From NCBI GenBank assembly GCA_025060395.1, contig JANXCC010000009.1, positions 1-61,860 of the forward strand: DNA of 61,860 bases, given 5' to 3'. Positions 51,479 to 59,491 of this stretch are shown in pieces. Source of the DNA: Candidatus Bipolaricaulota bacterium. Lineage in GTDB: Bacteria; Bipolaricaulota; Bipolaricaulia; RBG-16-55-9; DRXL01. Numbering within the stretch: position 1 is the first letter of the stretch; each line of letters begins with the position of its first letter. The notes below the pieces were generated by a model. That model did no database searches. It worked only from the letters and a program-made list of their open reading frames with translations, and was not told the DNA's origin. A program made the position numbers and the translations under genes.

Positions 51479-52483
51479 TTATCTATATAGCCAACACTTG
51501 ACCAGTCGTCTACCCTCGACCTCGATCATTGGGGGCTCATGTTCACACTGAGCGAACTTGGCCGGGCAGCGTGCAGCGAAGCGGCACCCCGGGGGCGGAT
51601 TGATCAAACTGGGCGGTCGCCCCGCGATGAAATCGAGCGGGCGATCCTCTCGCAAGCGCGGCACGCTTGCCATTAATTTTTGGGAGTACGGATGCAACGG
51701 GTTGGGATAGAAGTCTTCGGCGCTGCCCCATTCGACGATCTGCCCCGCATACATAATAGCTACCTGATCAGCCAGTTCGCTGGAGGTCGCGATGTCATGC
51801 GTGATGAGAATATAGCTCTTCTGAAGATCTTTTTTAATGTTTTTGAGCACGTTCATGATGTTCGCCTGCGTGAGGACATCTAGCGCTGACGTCGGCTCAT
51901 CTAAGATGATAAGATCGGGATTAGTGACGAGCGCCATAGCGATGACGGCGCGCTGGCGCATTCCGCCGCTCAGCTCGAACGCATAGCGCTGCAAGAAATC
52001 TACTGGGACGCCGACGAGCTGGACGGCTTCGCGCGCTCGAGCCCATGCGCTCTTCCTGTCCATGTTTTTGTGAATAATTAAGGGCTCTGCGATCTGATCC
52101 CCAACCCTTAACACAGGATTCAAGGAGTTCATCGCGGCCTGCGACACCATCGAGATCTTTGTCCAACGCACTTCCCTTCTAAAGCGCTCCTCGCTCCAGG
52201 GCATCACGTCGACGCCGTCGATCTCTATTCGGCCAGTATAGGTGTGGACATTGCGTGGCAGCAATCGCAAGATAGCCCGAGCGAGTGAAGTCTTCCCACA
52301 TCCAGACTCCCCTAAGATCGCGAGCGCCTGATTGCGCTCTAGGGCAAAACTGATCCTGTCAACGGCTTGAACAACCCCTTGTGTTGTGCGGAAGTATAGT
52401 CTCAGGTCTTCCACACGGAGCAAGGGAGAGGTCAGCTCCAGACCCGTCTCTGCTTTATTCTGCACCTCTGTCTTCTCCCTCAT
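51479..52483 (-). CDS. oppD: Oligopeptide ABC transporter ATP-binding protein, OppD type
   Basis: 334 aa from the ATG at 52483 (ATGA overlap with oppC1); a longer reading from 52645 lies inside oppC1. Walker A GESGCGKTS, signature LSGGMRQRAVIAMAL, Walker [13 protein letters not shown] and C-terminal GCRFAARCPAKFAQCEHEP. It energises the peptide permeases with OppF. Confidence 0.93.
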   Translation of the reverse strand: MREKTEVQNKAETGLELTSPLLRVEDLRLYFRTTQGVVQAVDRISFALERNQALAILGESGCGKTSLARAILRLLPRNVHTYTGRIEIDGVDVMPWSEERFRREVRWTKISMVSQAAMNSLNPVLRVGDQIAEPLIIHKNMDRKSAWARAREAVQLVGVPVDFLQRYAFELSGGMRQRAVIAMALVTNPDLIILDEPTSALDVLTQANIMNVLKNIKKDLQKSYILITHDIATSSELADQVAIMYAGQIVEWGSAEDFYPNPLHPYSQKLMASVPRLREDRPLDFIAGRPPSLINPPPGCRFAARCPAKFAQCEHEPPMIEVEGRRLVKCWLYR

Positions 52484-53838
52484 AGCTCTCTCAATCTCGG
52501 GTTGAAGATGCGATCGAGGGCGAACCCTAGGAGCGCAAACCCCAAAGCGGTAAGCATCAACAACGCCGAGGGGCTGAGCACCCAATAGTAATAACCCTTG
52601 TAGAGAGCACCGTTGCTTTGGGCATCGTTGAGAATCTTTCCCCAAGTCGGCAAAACGGGGTCGCCCAACCCGAGCAACCCTAGCGAAGCTTCTAAGAAGA
52701 CCAGACCGGGGATGAGCGTAACAAAACCCGGCACCAAGACAGGGATGATCCGCGGGACCATATAGCGCACGATGAGGCGTAAGTTGCTCGCCCCATAGGC
52801 ACGCGCGGCCTCTATGTAAGGAGACTCTTTAATCTGCAAGAAGATCGCGCGGTACACTTTGATCCCCGCGGTAAAGATCGACAAGAGCGTGATCGCGATC
52901 ATCATCACCCAGATGCTGCGGGAGTAGAACGTCCCGATAATGATCAAGATAGGCAAGTATGGCAAGATGATATTGACTTCAGTAATGCGCTGGATGAGCG
53001 CATCGACCCAGCGCCCATACCACGCTCCGATAGCTGCGATAATGAGGGTCGTCAAGCTCGTGCCCACGGCGACGATAAAGCCGAACGCTAACGCTACCGG
53101 GGCGCCCCACAACAGAGCCACTGTGAGATCGCGCCGCTTGTGATCGGTGCCTGCAAGCCCGTAGACCTTGCCATGGACGACGAGTTTCGCATCTATGTCT
53201 GAGTTCTCTTCAAAGAGCGTCCCGACGATCTGGAGCGCATAGCGTCCCTTCAGAGGGGTAGTGCCCTGGGGAGGGAGAAAGAGCCCGATTTCCGGAGGGC
53301 GGTTCCCCAAGCGGCGCTCCAGACGCGTATCTTGAGAGATGCTGTAGCGTTCGCTGGCGGCGAGCTTGCGCTCCCCCAGCGAGATCTCTCGGCCGTCAGG
53401 GGTGCGCCAGCGCAGGACGGCGTAGGGCAAAAGCTCAGCATAGTGTGCGGTCAGGAAGAGCGTGATCTCACTAGGGAAGTCATCATACACATAGTCAAAC
53501 TCTAAGAGAATCGTCACGGTTTTGTCGGAGCGGCTCTTGGTGGCATGGCCGGACACCCTACGGACTTGCAGAGGGGCAGGGCTCAAGGGCCGGGTGCTGA
53601 CCACAATCGTCTCTGGGAGCTTTTTCGCCGAAACGAGATTGATCCAAGCCGGACGGGCATACCGTGGGCTCTCCTGCCAGACCTCTTCGCCGCCACGCCA
53701 CAGCCGAATCGCTTCTTCATAAGGCAAGATGATCACGGCGACAATGGCAAGAACAATAAGCGCGACGATGATGCCCAAACCAACCAGGGCTGAGGGATAG
53801 CGACGGATCTGTTGCAATCCCGACCGAATCGCCGTCAC
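52480..53838 (-). CDS. oppC: Peptide ABC transporter permease, OppC type with large outside domain (set 1)
   Basis: 452 aa from the GTG at 53838, which overlaps the oppB1 stop (GTGA); the frame extending to 54012 is inside oppB1. One helix (about 17-38) is followed by an extracellular beta-rich domain of about 200 residues (VVSTRPLSPAPLQVRRVSGH ... GKVYGLAGTDHKRRDL) before the remaining helices and the coupling loop AARAYGASNLRLIVRYMVPR. This long form occurs in archaeal and thermophile systems. Confidence 0.88.
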   Translation of the reverse strand: MTAIRSGLQQIRRYPSALVGLGIIVALIVLAIVAVIILPYEEAIRLWRGGEEVWQESPRYARPAWINLVSAKKLPETIVVSTRPLSPAPLQVRRVSGHATKSRSDKTVTILLEFDYVYDDFPSEITLFLTAHYAELLPYAVLRWRTPDGREISLGERKLAASERYSISQDTRLERRLGNRPPEIGLFLPPQGTTPLKGRYALQIVGTLFEENSDIDAKLVVHGKVYGLAGTDHKRRDLTVALLWGAPVALAFGFIVAVGTSLTTLIIAAIGAWYGRWVDALIQRITEVNIILPYLPILIIIGTFYSRSIWVMMIAITLLSIFTAGIKVYRAIFLQIKESPYIEAARAYGASNLRLIVRYMVPRIIPVLVPGFVTLIPGLVFLEASLGLLGLGDPVLPTWGKILNDAQSNGALYKGYYYWVLSPSALLMLTALGFALLGFALDRIFNPRLREL

Positions 53839-54917
53839 ACCGTACCACCCTCCGCCCCGACCTTCACCCGCGGGTCGACCAGAGCATAGATAATATCCAA
53901 CAGAAAGACTGTCAACGCCAACAGATACGCATAGATCACGGTCGAAGCGATGATGACCGGGGTATCGTAGAGCCCAATCGCTTGGAAGGTGAGCCGACCG
54001 ATCCCTGGCCAATTAAAGATCGTTTCGGTCAAGATCGCTCCACCCCATAGCCCGATGAGCAGAAATGCAAATTGCGTGATGATCGTGGGCAAGGTCGGAC
54101 GCAGGATGTAGCGACGTTCGATGATCCCTGATGGTAATCCCTTAGCGCGCGCCATCTCCACGTAGTCTTCGCTGGCAAAGATCAAGAAGAACGTGCGCCG
54201 GGAATAGATCGCAAGAAAGATTGAGCTGAGCCACCAGGACAACGTAGGCAGTATCATATGCTTGAGGACGCTCAGCGCGTATTGCAGCTTGTCTTTAGGA
54301 GGCGGGGCATCGACCATGCCTCCAAAGGGCAAGAGCTTCAGGAGCGACGCAAAGATTAAGATGAGAAAGATCCCGTAGAACCATGCGGGTGCGACCGACG
54401 TCGGCGTCAGGGCAATCACCAACTTATCGAGGAAGCTGCCGTAGCGACGGGAGAGCCATAGTCCGGCAAAAAGCGAGAAGAAGAACAAAAAGAGATTCGC
54501 CGTGCCGAAAAGCAAGAGCGTCGCCGGTAATCTCTCTAGGAGAATCAAGCGCACTTGGCGCGAGCCAGAGTCGCTGGAGAGATGCTCTGCACGCCCTAAG
54601 TTGAGCGAGAGAGCGTCCCAGAGATAGTTAAAACTTCGCACCATGAACGGCTTATCCAGCCCTAAGCGCTTGTATTCAAGCTCTTTGCGCTGATCGATGA
54701 TACGGCGCAGCTCGCTGGGAGGCAGCCCTTGCAAGGAACGATCCGCGAGGACTTGAGCCCCTACAGCCTCGTTGATCTGGGCCTTGCGGATCTCGTCGAC
54801 GTAGCCGCCCATGTTGGCGATCAAAATAGCAAGATAAACCCCAATGACGACGGTGATCGCCAGAGCGACGACGCGATAGACCGTATACGTAAAGACTCTG
54901 CGGATCGTCTCAATCAT
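53835..54917 (-). CDS. oppB: Peptide ABC transporter permease, OppB type (set 1)
   Basis: 360 aa. N-terminal helix, then a helical outside segment of about 85 residues (INEAVGAQVLADRSLQGLPP ... YKRLGLDKPFMVRSF), then the helices with coupling loop ARAKGLPSGIIERRYILRPT and the end YALVDPRVKVGAEGG. It is the first permease after the permuted binding protein. Confidence 0.88.
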   Translation of the reverse strand: MIETIRRVFTYTVYRVVALAITVVIGVYLAILIANMGGYVDEIRKAQINEAVGAQVLADRSLQGLPPSELRRIIDQRKELEYKRLGLDKPFMVRSFNYLWDALSLNLGRAEHLSSDSGSRQVRLILLERLPATLLLFGTANLFLFFFSLFAGLWLSRRYGSFLDKLVIALTPTSVAPAWFYGIFLILIFASLLKLLPFGGMVDAPPPKDKLQYALSVLKHMILPTLSWWLSSIFLAIYSRRTFFLIFASEDYVEMARAKGLPSGIIERRYILRPTLPTIITQFAFLLIGLWGGAILTETIFNWPGIGRLTFQAIGLYDTPVIIASTVIYAYLLALTVFLLDIIYALVDPRVKVGAEGGTV

Positions 54918-54929
54918 GGACGTACTTCA

Positions 54930-54978
54930 CCTCACCCTGGTCCCTCTCTCAGCGGGGAATTGAGGAACCAGGGTGAGG
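54930..54978 (-). ncRNA. Intercistronic hairpin between binding protein and oppB1
   Basis: A 12-bp perfect inverted repeat (CCTCACCCTGGT / ACCAGGGTGAGG) with a 25-nt loop lies in the 68 bp between the set-1 binding-protein stop and oppB1. No T-run follows. It may stabilise the upstream mRNA; its sequence also resembles dispersed CCTCACCCT-type intergenic repeats. Confidence 0.55.
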
Positions 54979-54985
54979 GACCTTC

Positions 54986-57613
54986 TTACTGCACTGTGAC
55001 GAAAGTTGTCTCCTCCGTTGAGGGGATGCTCACGAGCTTCGAGACGACGATCACCTGGAGGCGATTGCCCCCAGCAGAGAGCTGCGCTGTTTGGTCTGGG
55101 CTCAGCGCGACTTTCCATAAGCCGTCGCGAACGGCTTGGGCTTCGCCAACTAACTTCAGTTGACCTGTAGCATCGAAGACCAAGAACTTCACAAAGTCTA
55201 TATCTTTGATCGCATACGGCTCGCCTTTGAATGTCACCTCGACGTTGAACTCCGCAGCACTTCCCAATCGGACTTCTATAGGCCCGCTGACCTCGACTTC
55301 AGCGATACGAGGCTCGCTGAAGCGCAACCATTTGTCTGGAGGATCGGGGAAGTCTGCAAATCTCTTGATGACGACATTCTTCTCGATAGGATAGACCGCA
55401 TCGAGATAGAACGGCCCGTTGCCCACCCAGAAGTGCTTGTGGGTGTTATACCATTCTCCCAAGAGTCGGTAGCGCTCTTTTGCTTCTTCAGGGGTGATGA
55501 ACTCCTTGAGCGTGTTCTCGTAGGGGATGTAGCCCTGCTCGAACGCTTGAGAGCGGTATTTCTCTAAGATCGCCAAGGCTGGCCCAGCGATGTAGTTCGC
55601 TCGCTCGACCTTGAGCTTGTCCGATTTGGCCGCGGAGAACGCGAGCTCTTTATTCTGTTCGGCTAAGATCCCAATAGCTAAGGTTTGCAACGGGACAGTC
55701 GTGAAGAGATAGCCCGCTCGCGACGAGGCGATCCACTCGGCATCGGGATAGAAGAGATCGCTGTAGACCTCGACGACGAGCGGATCTTTCTGGACGATCT
55801 TCAAGCCACGGAAGTGTCTCATGAACGACTCAAATGCTGAGACGGCGGCTTCATCATAGATAGGGCTCTCGGGCTTGGCTCGCTCAAACGTCAAGATGAA
55901 GCCGAGCACGCAGTCGGCTAGAGAGATCCGTGAGCCATCGTGCCACTTCATCTGGAAGAGATTCTCCGGGTAATAGACGACGGCCTTGGTCTTGGCTGTG
56001 ACTCCTTCGGGGTATTTTTCGCCCACGGTGATAAATCGCTGAGTTGTTGGGTCCCAGTCAGCCCAAGCGTCTTCGGGGACCCTAATCTCTGGGAGGAATT
56101 GTAACGTCAGCCAATCGTGGGTCTTGGTAACGGGAATGCCCTCTTGGACGTAGACGTCTACGGACTTGACGCGCTGCGGCCAGTAGAGCCCGGTGAAGGG
56201 ATCGGGCAGCGTATCGGCGTCTACAGTCGCCCGGATGATCATTGTGTCGAATATCCAGTTAGTGCCTGCGACAGGGTTCCACGGCTCGGTCATCAAGCTA
56301 GGAGCAGCCCAGACGAGTCTCTCGGTCTGGCGACCTTCTACCCGGAGCGTGAACGGCCAGAGCGCCGAGCCGGACATCCCGCCAGCTAAGTCTGAAGCCA
56401 ACCGCACTTCAGCGCGGCGCGCCCAGATGTCGATCGTATCAGCAAGCCAGACCCGCACGGAGTCCTTAAGCGCCAAGCGCAGGGCTCGCTCCATGAGCTC
56501 TTGGCGTTCCTCGATGGTCTTGTAATCGCGGCGGCCTAAGCGCTCGGCGACTGTGTCGAACTCCGGATCTGGTTTATAGGCTTGCCAGAGGGGATCAGGC
56601 CGTCCGCGCGGGGTATAGTAGAAGTCGAAGTTACTTGCCAGATCACGGTTGACCACCGTTGAGACCCAGCCGGCAGTATAGAGGTGCCATTTGCCATCGG
56701 CGGGATCGCTGCCAATCCAAATAGGAGAAGCCTCCGCAGCCGTCTTATACTGACGGTCTACGAGGAACCCTAGATCTTCGAGAAGATTCGAGATGTAGTC
56801 TCCGACCTCGCGGCGCTTATCTTCCGTGCGGATGATGAAGATCAGTTTGACCGGCTGATTATTATAGTGCCATTTGCCGTCGCGCAGCTCCGCTCCAAGC
56901 TTCTGCATCTCTTGGGTAATGACGGCACGAGCCTTGTCGGGATTGTGGGCGTAGTAGGCTTCGAGCTCCTTGGCGACGTGGGCCAGCCGGGCATAGTCCG
57001 GAAAGACTGTATTGATGGGAAGGTATCTGGGCACGGCCAGCCCACCGTAGATCTCTTCAGCGATGGTCTTTCTATCGATGAGCCAATTGAGAGCTTCACG
57101 GATCGCTGGGACGGAGAACGGATTGAGCACCCCGGTCTTGAAGGTTGGCCCTACGGGATTGAGCGTGAGCTCCACAGACCCGCCGTAGGACGTCTCATAC
57201 CCTAAGACTGGCGAAGCCTTCACCTTGCGGGCAAGTTCTGGATCCCGGATTCCAAATGCATAGAGATCGATCTGGCCCGCGGTGAGCATATCGAGCGCTT
57301 TTGCTTGGTCTGGTTCCTGGACGAAGACAAGCTCGTTGAACAACCCTACCGGAACTGGAGGGAGCACCTGTGGTGGCTCCGGAGGAGGCGTGGGTTGTTC
57401 TCCTGGGGTAACGGTCTCGGTTGGTGGGGGTGTCGGTCCTGGTGGGGGAGAGGGCGGAGGTTGAGGTTCCGCAGGCGGTGGCGGCGGTTGCTGGGTGACC
57501 TCCGGCGGTCGCGTCGGCTGTGGTCGTTGCCACGGTTGGGCAATCAAGAGCACTGCTATCCCGATGATGATTAAGACCCCGATAGTGAGCCAGATCCGGC
57601 CCTTCTCGTTCAT
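54986..57613 (-). CDS. Membrane-anchored family-5 substrate-binding protein, apparently circularly permuted (set 1)
   Basis: 875 aa. A single N-terminal helix (8-25, no lipobox) and a Pro-rich linker (30-88) tether it to the membrane. Motifs of SBP_bac_5 occur in an unusual order: the late-fold parts come first (KALDMLTAGQIDLYAFG at 105-121, REALNWLIDRKTIAEEI at 172-188), while the normally N-terminal parts come last (TEPWNPVAG at 442-450, DGSRISLADCV at 559-569, GNGPFYL at 731-737). A C-terminal Ig-like domain (about 770-875) ends the protein. Predicted peptide or oligosaccharide binding. First gene of the operon; GGAGG upstream. Confidence 0.85.
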   Translation of the reverse strand: MNEKGRIWLTIGVLIIIGIAVLLIAQPWQRPQPTRPPEVTQQPPPPPAEPQPPPSPPPGPTPPPTETVTPGEQPTPPPEPPQVLPPVPVGLFNELVFVQEPDQAKALDMLTAGQIDLYAFGIRDPELARKVKASPVLGYETSYGGSVELTLNPVGPTFKTGVLNPFSVPAIREALNWLIDRKTIAEEIYGGLAVPRYLPINTVFPDYARLAHVAKELEAYYAHNPDKARAVITQEMQKLGAELRDGKWHYNNQPVKLIFIIRTEDKRREVGDYISNLLEDLGFLVDRQYKTAAEASPIWIGSDPADGKWHLYTAGWVSTVVNRDLASNFDFYYTPRGRPDPLWQAYKPDPEFDTVAERLGRRDYKTIEERQELMERALRLALKDSVRVWLADTIDIWARRAEVRLASDLAGGMSGSALWPFTLRVEGRQTERLVWAAPSLMTEPWNPVAGTNWIFDTMIIRATVDADTLPDPFTGLYWPQRVKSVDVYVQEGIPVTKTHDWLTLQFLPEIRVPEDAWADWDPTTQRFITVGEKYPEGVTAKTKAVVYYPENLFQMKWHDGSRISLADCVLGFILTFERAKPESPIYDEAAVSAFESFMRHFRGLKIVQKDPLVVEVYSDLFYPDAEWIASSRAGYLFTTVPLQTLAIGILAEQNKELAFSAAKSDKLKVERANYIAGPALAILEKYRSQAFEQGYIPYENTLKEFITPEEAKERYRLLGEWYNTHKHFWVGNGPFYLDAVYPIEKNVVIKRFADFPDPPDKWLRFSEPRIAEVEVSGPIEVRLGSAAEFNVEVTFKGEPYAIKDIDFVKFLVFDATGQLKLVGEAQAVRDGLWKVALSPDQTAQLSAGGNRLQVIVVSKLVSIPSTEETTFVTVQ

Positions 57614-57670
57614 AATCTTCCTCCCTTGCTCGCTCTTCTCCTATAGCCTACCATATGGGGCATGAGAAAT

Positions 57671-57859
57671 TCAAATCGCTTTCTGGATCTTACCGGCTTT
57701 TAGGCACCGCGTGCAAACCGTGACCTTCTTGATGCGACCGTTGATGACGGCTCGCACGGTTTGCAAATTGGGCTTGAACGTTCGATTGTTGCGGTTGCCA
57801 GCAAAGCTCACTTGGTTCCCAAATTTCGTGGTCTTGCCACAGACAGTACAAACAGCCAT
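57671..57859 (-). CDS. rpmB: 50S ribosomal protein L28
   Basis: 62 aa. MAVCTVCGKTTKFGNQVSFA and VCTRCLKAGKIQKAI give the two CxxC zinc pairs of the zinc-binding L28 form. A much longer frame (to 58321) is discarded because GAGGTG lies 9 nt before this ATG and the extension is antisense to a secreted-protein gene. Single gene with its own promoter. Confidence 0.95.
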   Translation of the reverse strand: MAVCTVCGKTTKFGNQVSFAGNRNNRTFKPNLQTVRAVINGRIKKVTVCTRCLKAGKIQKAI

Positions 57860-57893
57860 AGATTTCACCTCGTACGGGTATGTTAGGAGTTGT

Positions 57894-57922
57894 ATTATTG
57901 CAAAAAGCGAAGCCCCTCGCAA
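57894..57922 (-). promoter_or_regulatory. Promoter for rpmB
   Basis: Minus strand TTGCGA (complement of 57917-57922), 17 bp, AATAAT (complement of 57894-57899), about 34 nt before the ATG. Confidence 0.5.
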
Positions 57923-57934
57923 GGGAACTCCGAT

Positions 57935-57965
57935 TTGACTTCCCCCCACCCTGTTCTGATATACT
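57935..57965 (+). promoter_or_regulatory. Promoter for the secreted protein at 58008
   Basis: TTGACT (57935-57940) and an extended -10 TGA-TATACT (TATACT 57960-57965), spacing 19 bp. AAGGAGG follows at 57992-57998. Confidence 0.5.
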
Positions 57966-58007
57966 TCTTTGAAAAGAACTTGCCCGCTTGTAAGGAGGTT
58001 GGCGGTG

Positions 58008-59480
58008 ATGAGAGGCCTACTAGGGGTTGGTCTCGTCTTCAGTGTTTTTGTAATAGCTCTTCCCATCGCTGCAGCGCCTATCTCTGGGGAAGCAAGCTTG
58101 AACCTTGTCTTGCGCTCCGCGACCTGCGGCATCGATGCCGACGGCGATACGTTCGTGGACGAAGACCCGCCTAATAACCTAGACGACGATGGGGACACCT
58201 TGATCGACGAAGATGACTGCTCCAAAGTAGATTTGAGCGCTTTGAAATTTGAATCTGACGTGGTGGTGACCCTTTCCATCAGCGGGCTTGAGATCGCAAG
58301 CACATCAGTGTTCACCTTCAAGGGCTTAGAGTACCAAGCGTTTAGTTTTCTCTTGAATATTGGGGCGCTCTCGTTCAGCGATTATATTGTCTTTGCGCCA
58401 AGCGTCACCGAGATTGCTTTGATACGCAACGCGAGCAGCCTCAGCGCGCGCTATTGTATTTTAGACTCTGCGCCGGGGAGCGTCAGCCCGCCGTTTCGGA
58501 GCTGCCCGCTCTTTGACAGCCGCCTCTATTGGCTCTTAGAGGGCGATGGGTTCTATCACCCAACGGTCGCTAATCTGATCCTCGCGCAGATCTTCGACGA
58601 CGGTGGGATGCTGCAGCCAAACACGCTGACGTTGCGTAAGAAGGTCGCCGATCTTGCCGTGAAGCTCGGAGGAATAACCGTGAGCACCCGCGCGCTCTTT
58701 ACCAACTTTGGGAACGCTGGGGATCCCAACTTTCGCGTAGGGGTAGTGCTAGGGCTGGAGGGCCAGACCGTGAGTGGGATTCTCATCCGGAGCGAGACGT
58801 GGATCGGCGCGCGCCAGGGACTAGAGTGCTTTGCCGAGTGCAAGCTTTTGGAACGTCTCTATCTGGGAGCCGTCACCGATGAGTTCTCCTTCCAAGAAGA
58901 GAAGCTCTTCGTGCGCAACGTCAAGCTCTGGGGCGTGACGTTGCACTTTCTTCTAGAAGTCGGCAGCGCATGTGCTGCCGACTTTCTCTGCTACGCGGAG
59001 ATCAACACGATCATCCCCGTACAGCCACTCGGCCTGGTATTCAATAACACTCTGCGATTTGGTCCAGGGATCAGTGAGCACTTTGATGTCTTGAACACAA
59101 CGCTGCGCGTGGGGGACGCCGCCATCGTAGCGCTGTGGTACTTCTACCCACATACGGGTTCTTGGAAAGCGCACCTAGCTCGGCTGATCGGTTCGTTCGA
59201 TCCTCCGGGCTTGACCGTGAGCAGCGATCTCCATCTCTGCGCAGGGACGGCTAATCTCTTCTGCGCTCATGGGGTTGCTAAGCACACGCTCTCGCTAGCC
59301 GCGGCGATCGGGACTCTCTCGCTTGACATAAGGCTAATCTTCATTGGGCTGATCAAGAACTTTTATCAGCTCTGGCTCGACGCGGTCTGGAAGCTCGGCC
59401 CAGTCGAGTTGTACGGCTCCGTCGTACTCTCGGTGAGATATCTCAGCGCTCTCGCGGTAGGGGTCACAGTGAAGTTCTAA
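58008..59480 (+). CDS. Exported protein with calcium-binding-like Asp repeats
   Basis: 490 aa from the ATG at 58008 (a GTG directly precedes it). Signal peptide (first about 20 residues, ending ALPIAAA). Early in the mature part is an Asp-rich stretch, DADGDTFVDEDPPNN and DDDGDTLIDEDDC, like thrombospondin type 3 or dockerin calcium loops. The remainder alternates beta strands, suggesting a large beta-sheet or barrel-like surface protein ending VGVTVKF, a terminal phenylalanine as in outer-membrane proteins. Function unknown. It precedes another surface protein by 11 bp. Confidence 0.65.
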   Translation: MRGLLGVGLVFSVFVIALPIAAAPISGEASLNLVLRSATCGIDADGDTFVDEDPPNNLDDDGDTLIDEDDCSKVDLSALKFESDVVVTLSISGLEIASTSVFTFKGLEYQAFSFLLNIGALSFSDYIVFAPSVTEIALIRNASSLSARYCILDSAPGSVSPPFRSCPLFDSRLYWLLEGDGFYHPTVANLILAQIFDDGGMLQPNTLTLRKKVADLAVKLGGITVSTRALFTNFGNAGDPNFRVGVVLGLEGQTVSGILIRSETWIGARQGLECFAECKLLERLYLGAVTDEFSFQEEKLFVRNVKLWGVTLHFLLEVGSACAADFLCYAEINTIIPVQPLGLVFNNTLRFGPGISEHFDVLNTTLRVGDAAIVALWYFYPHTGSWKAHLARLIGSFDPPGLTVSSDLHLCAGTANLFCAHGVAKHTLSLAAAIGTLSLDIRLIFIGLIKNFYQLWLDAVWKLGPVELYGSVVLSVRYLSALAVGVTVKF

Positions 59481-59491
59481 GGGGGTAGACT

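Noticed and set aside
57860-58321. Long N-terminal extension of the L28 frame
   Set aside because: L28 is 62 aa, has its own ribosome site and promoter, and the extension is antisense to the secreted-protein gene.
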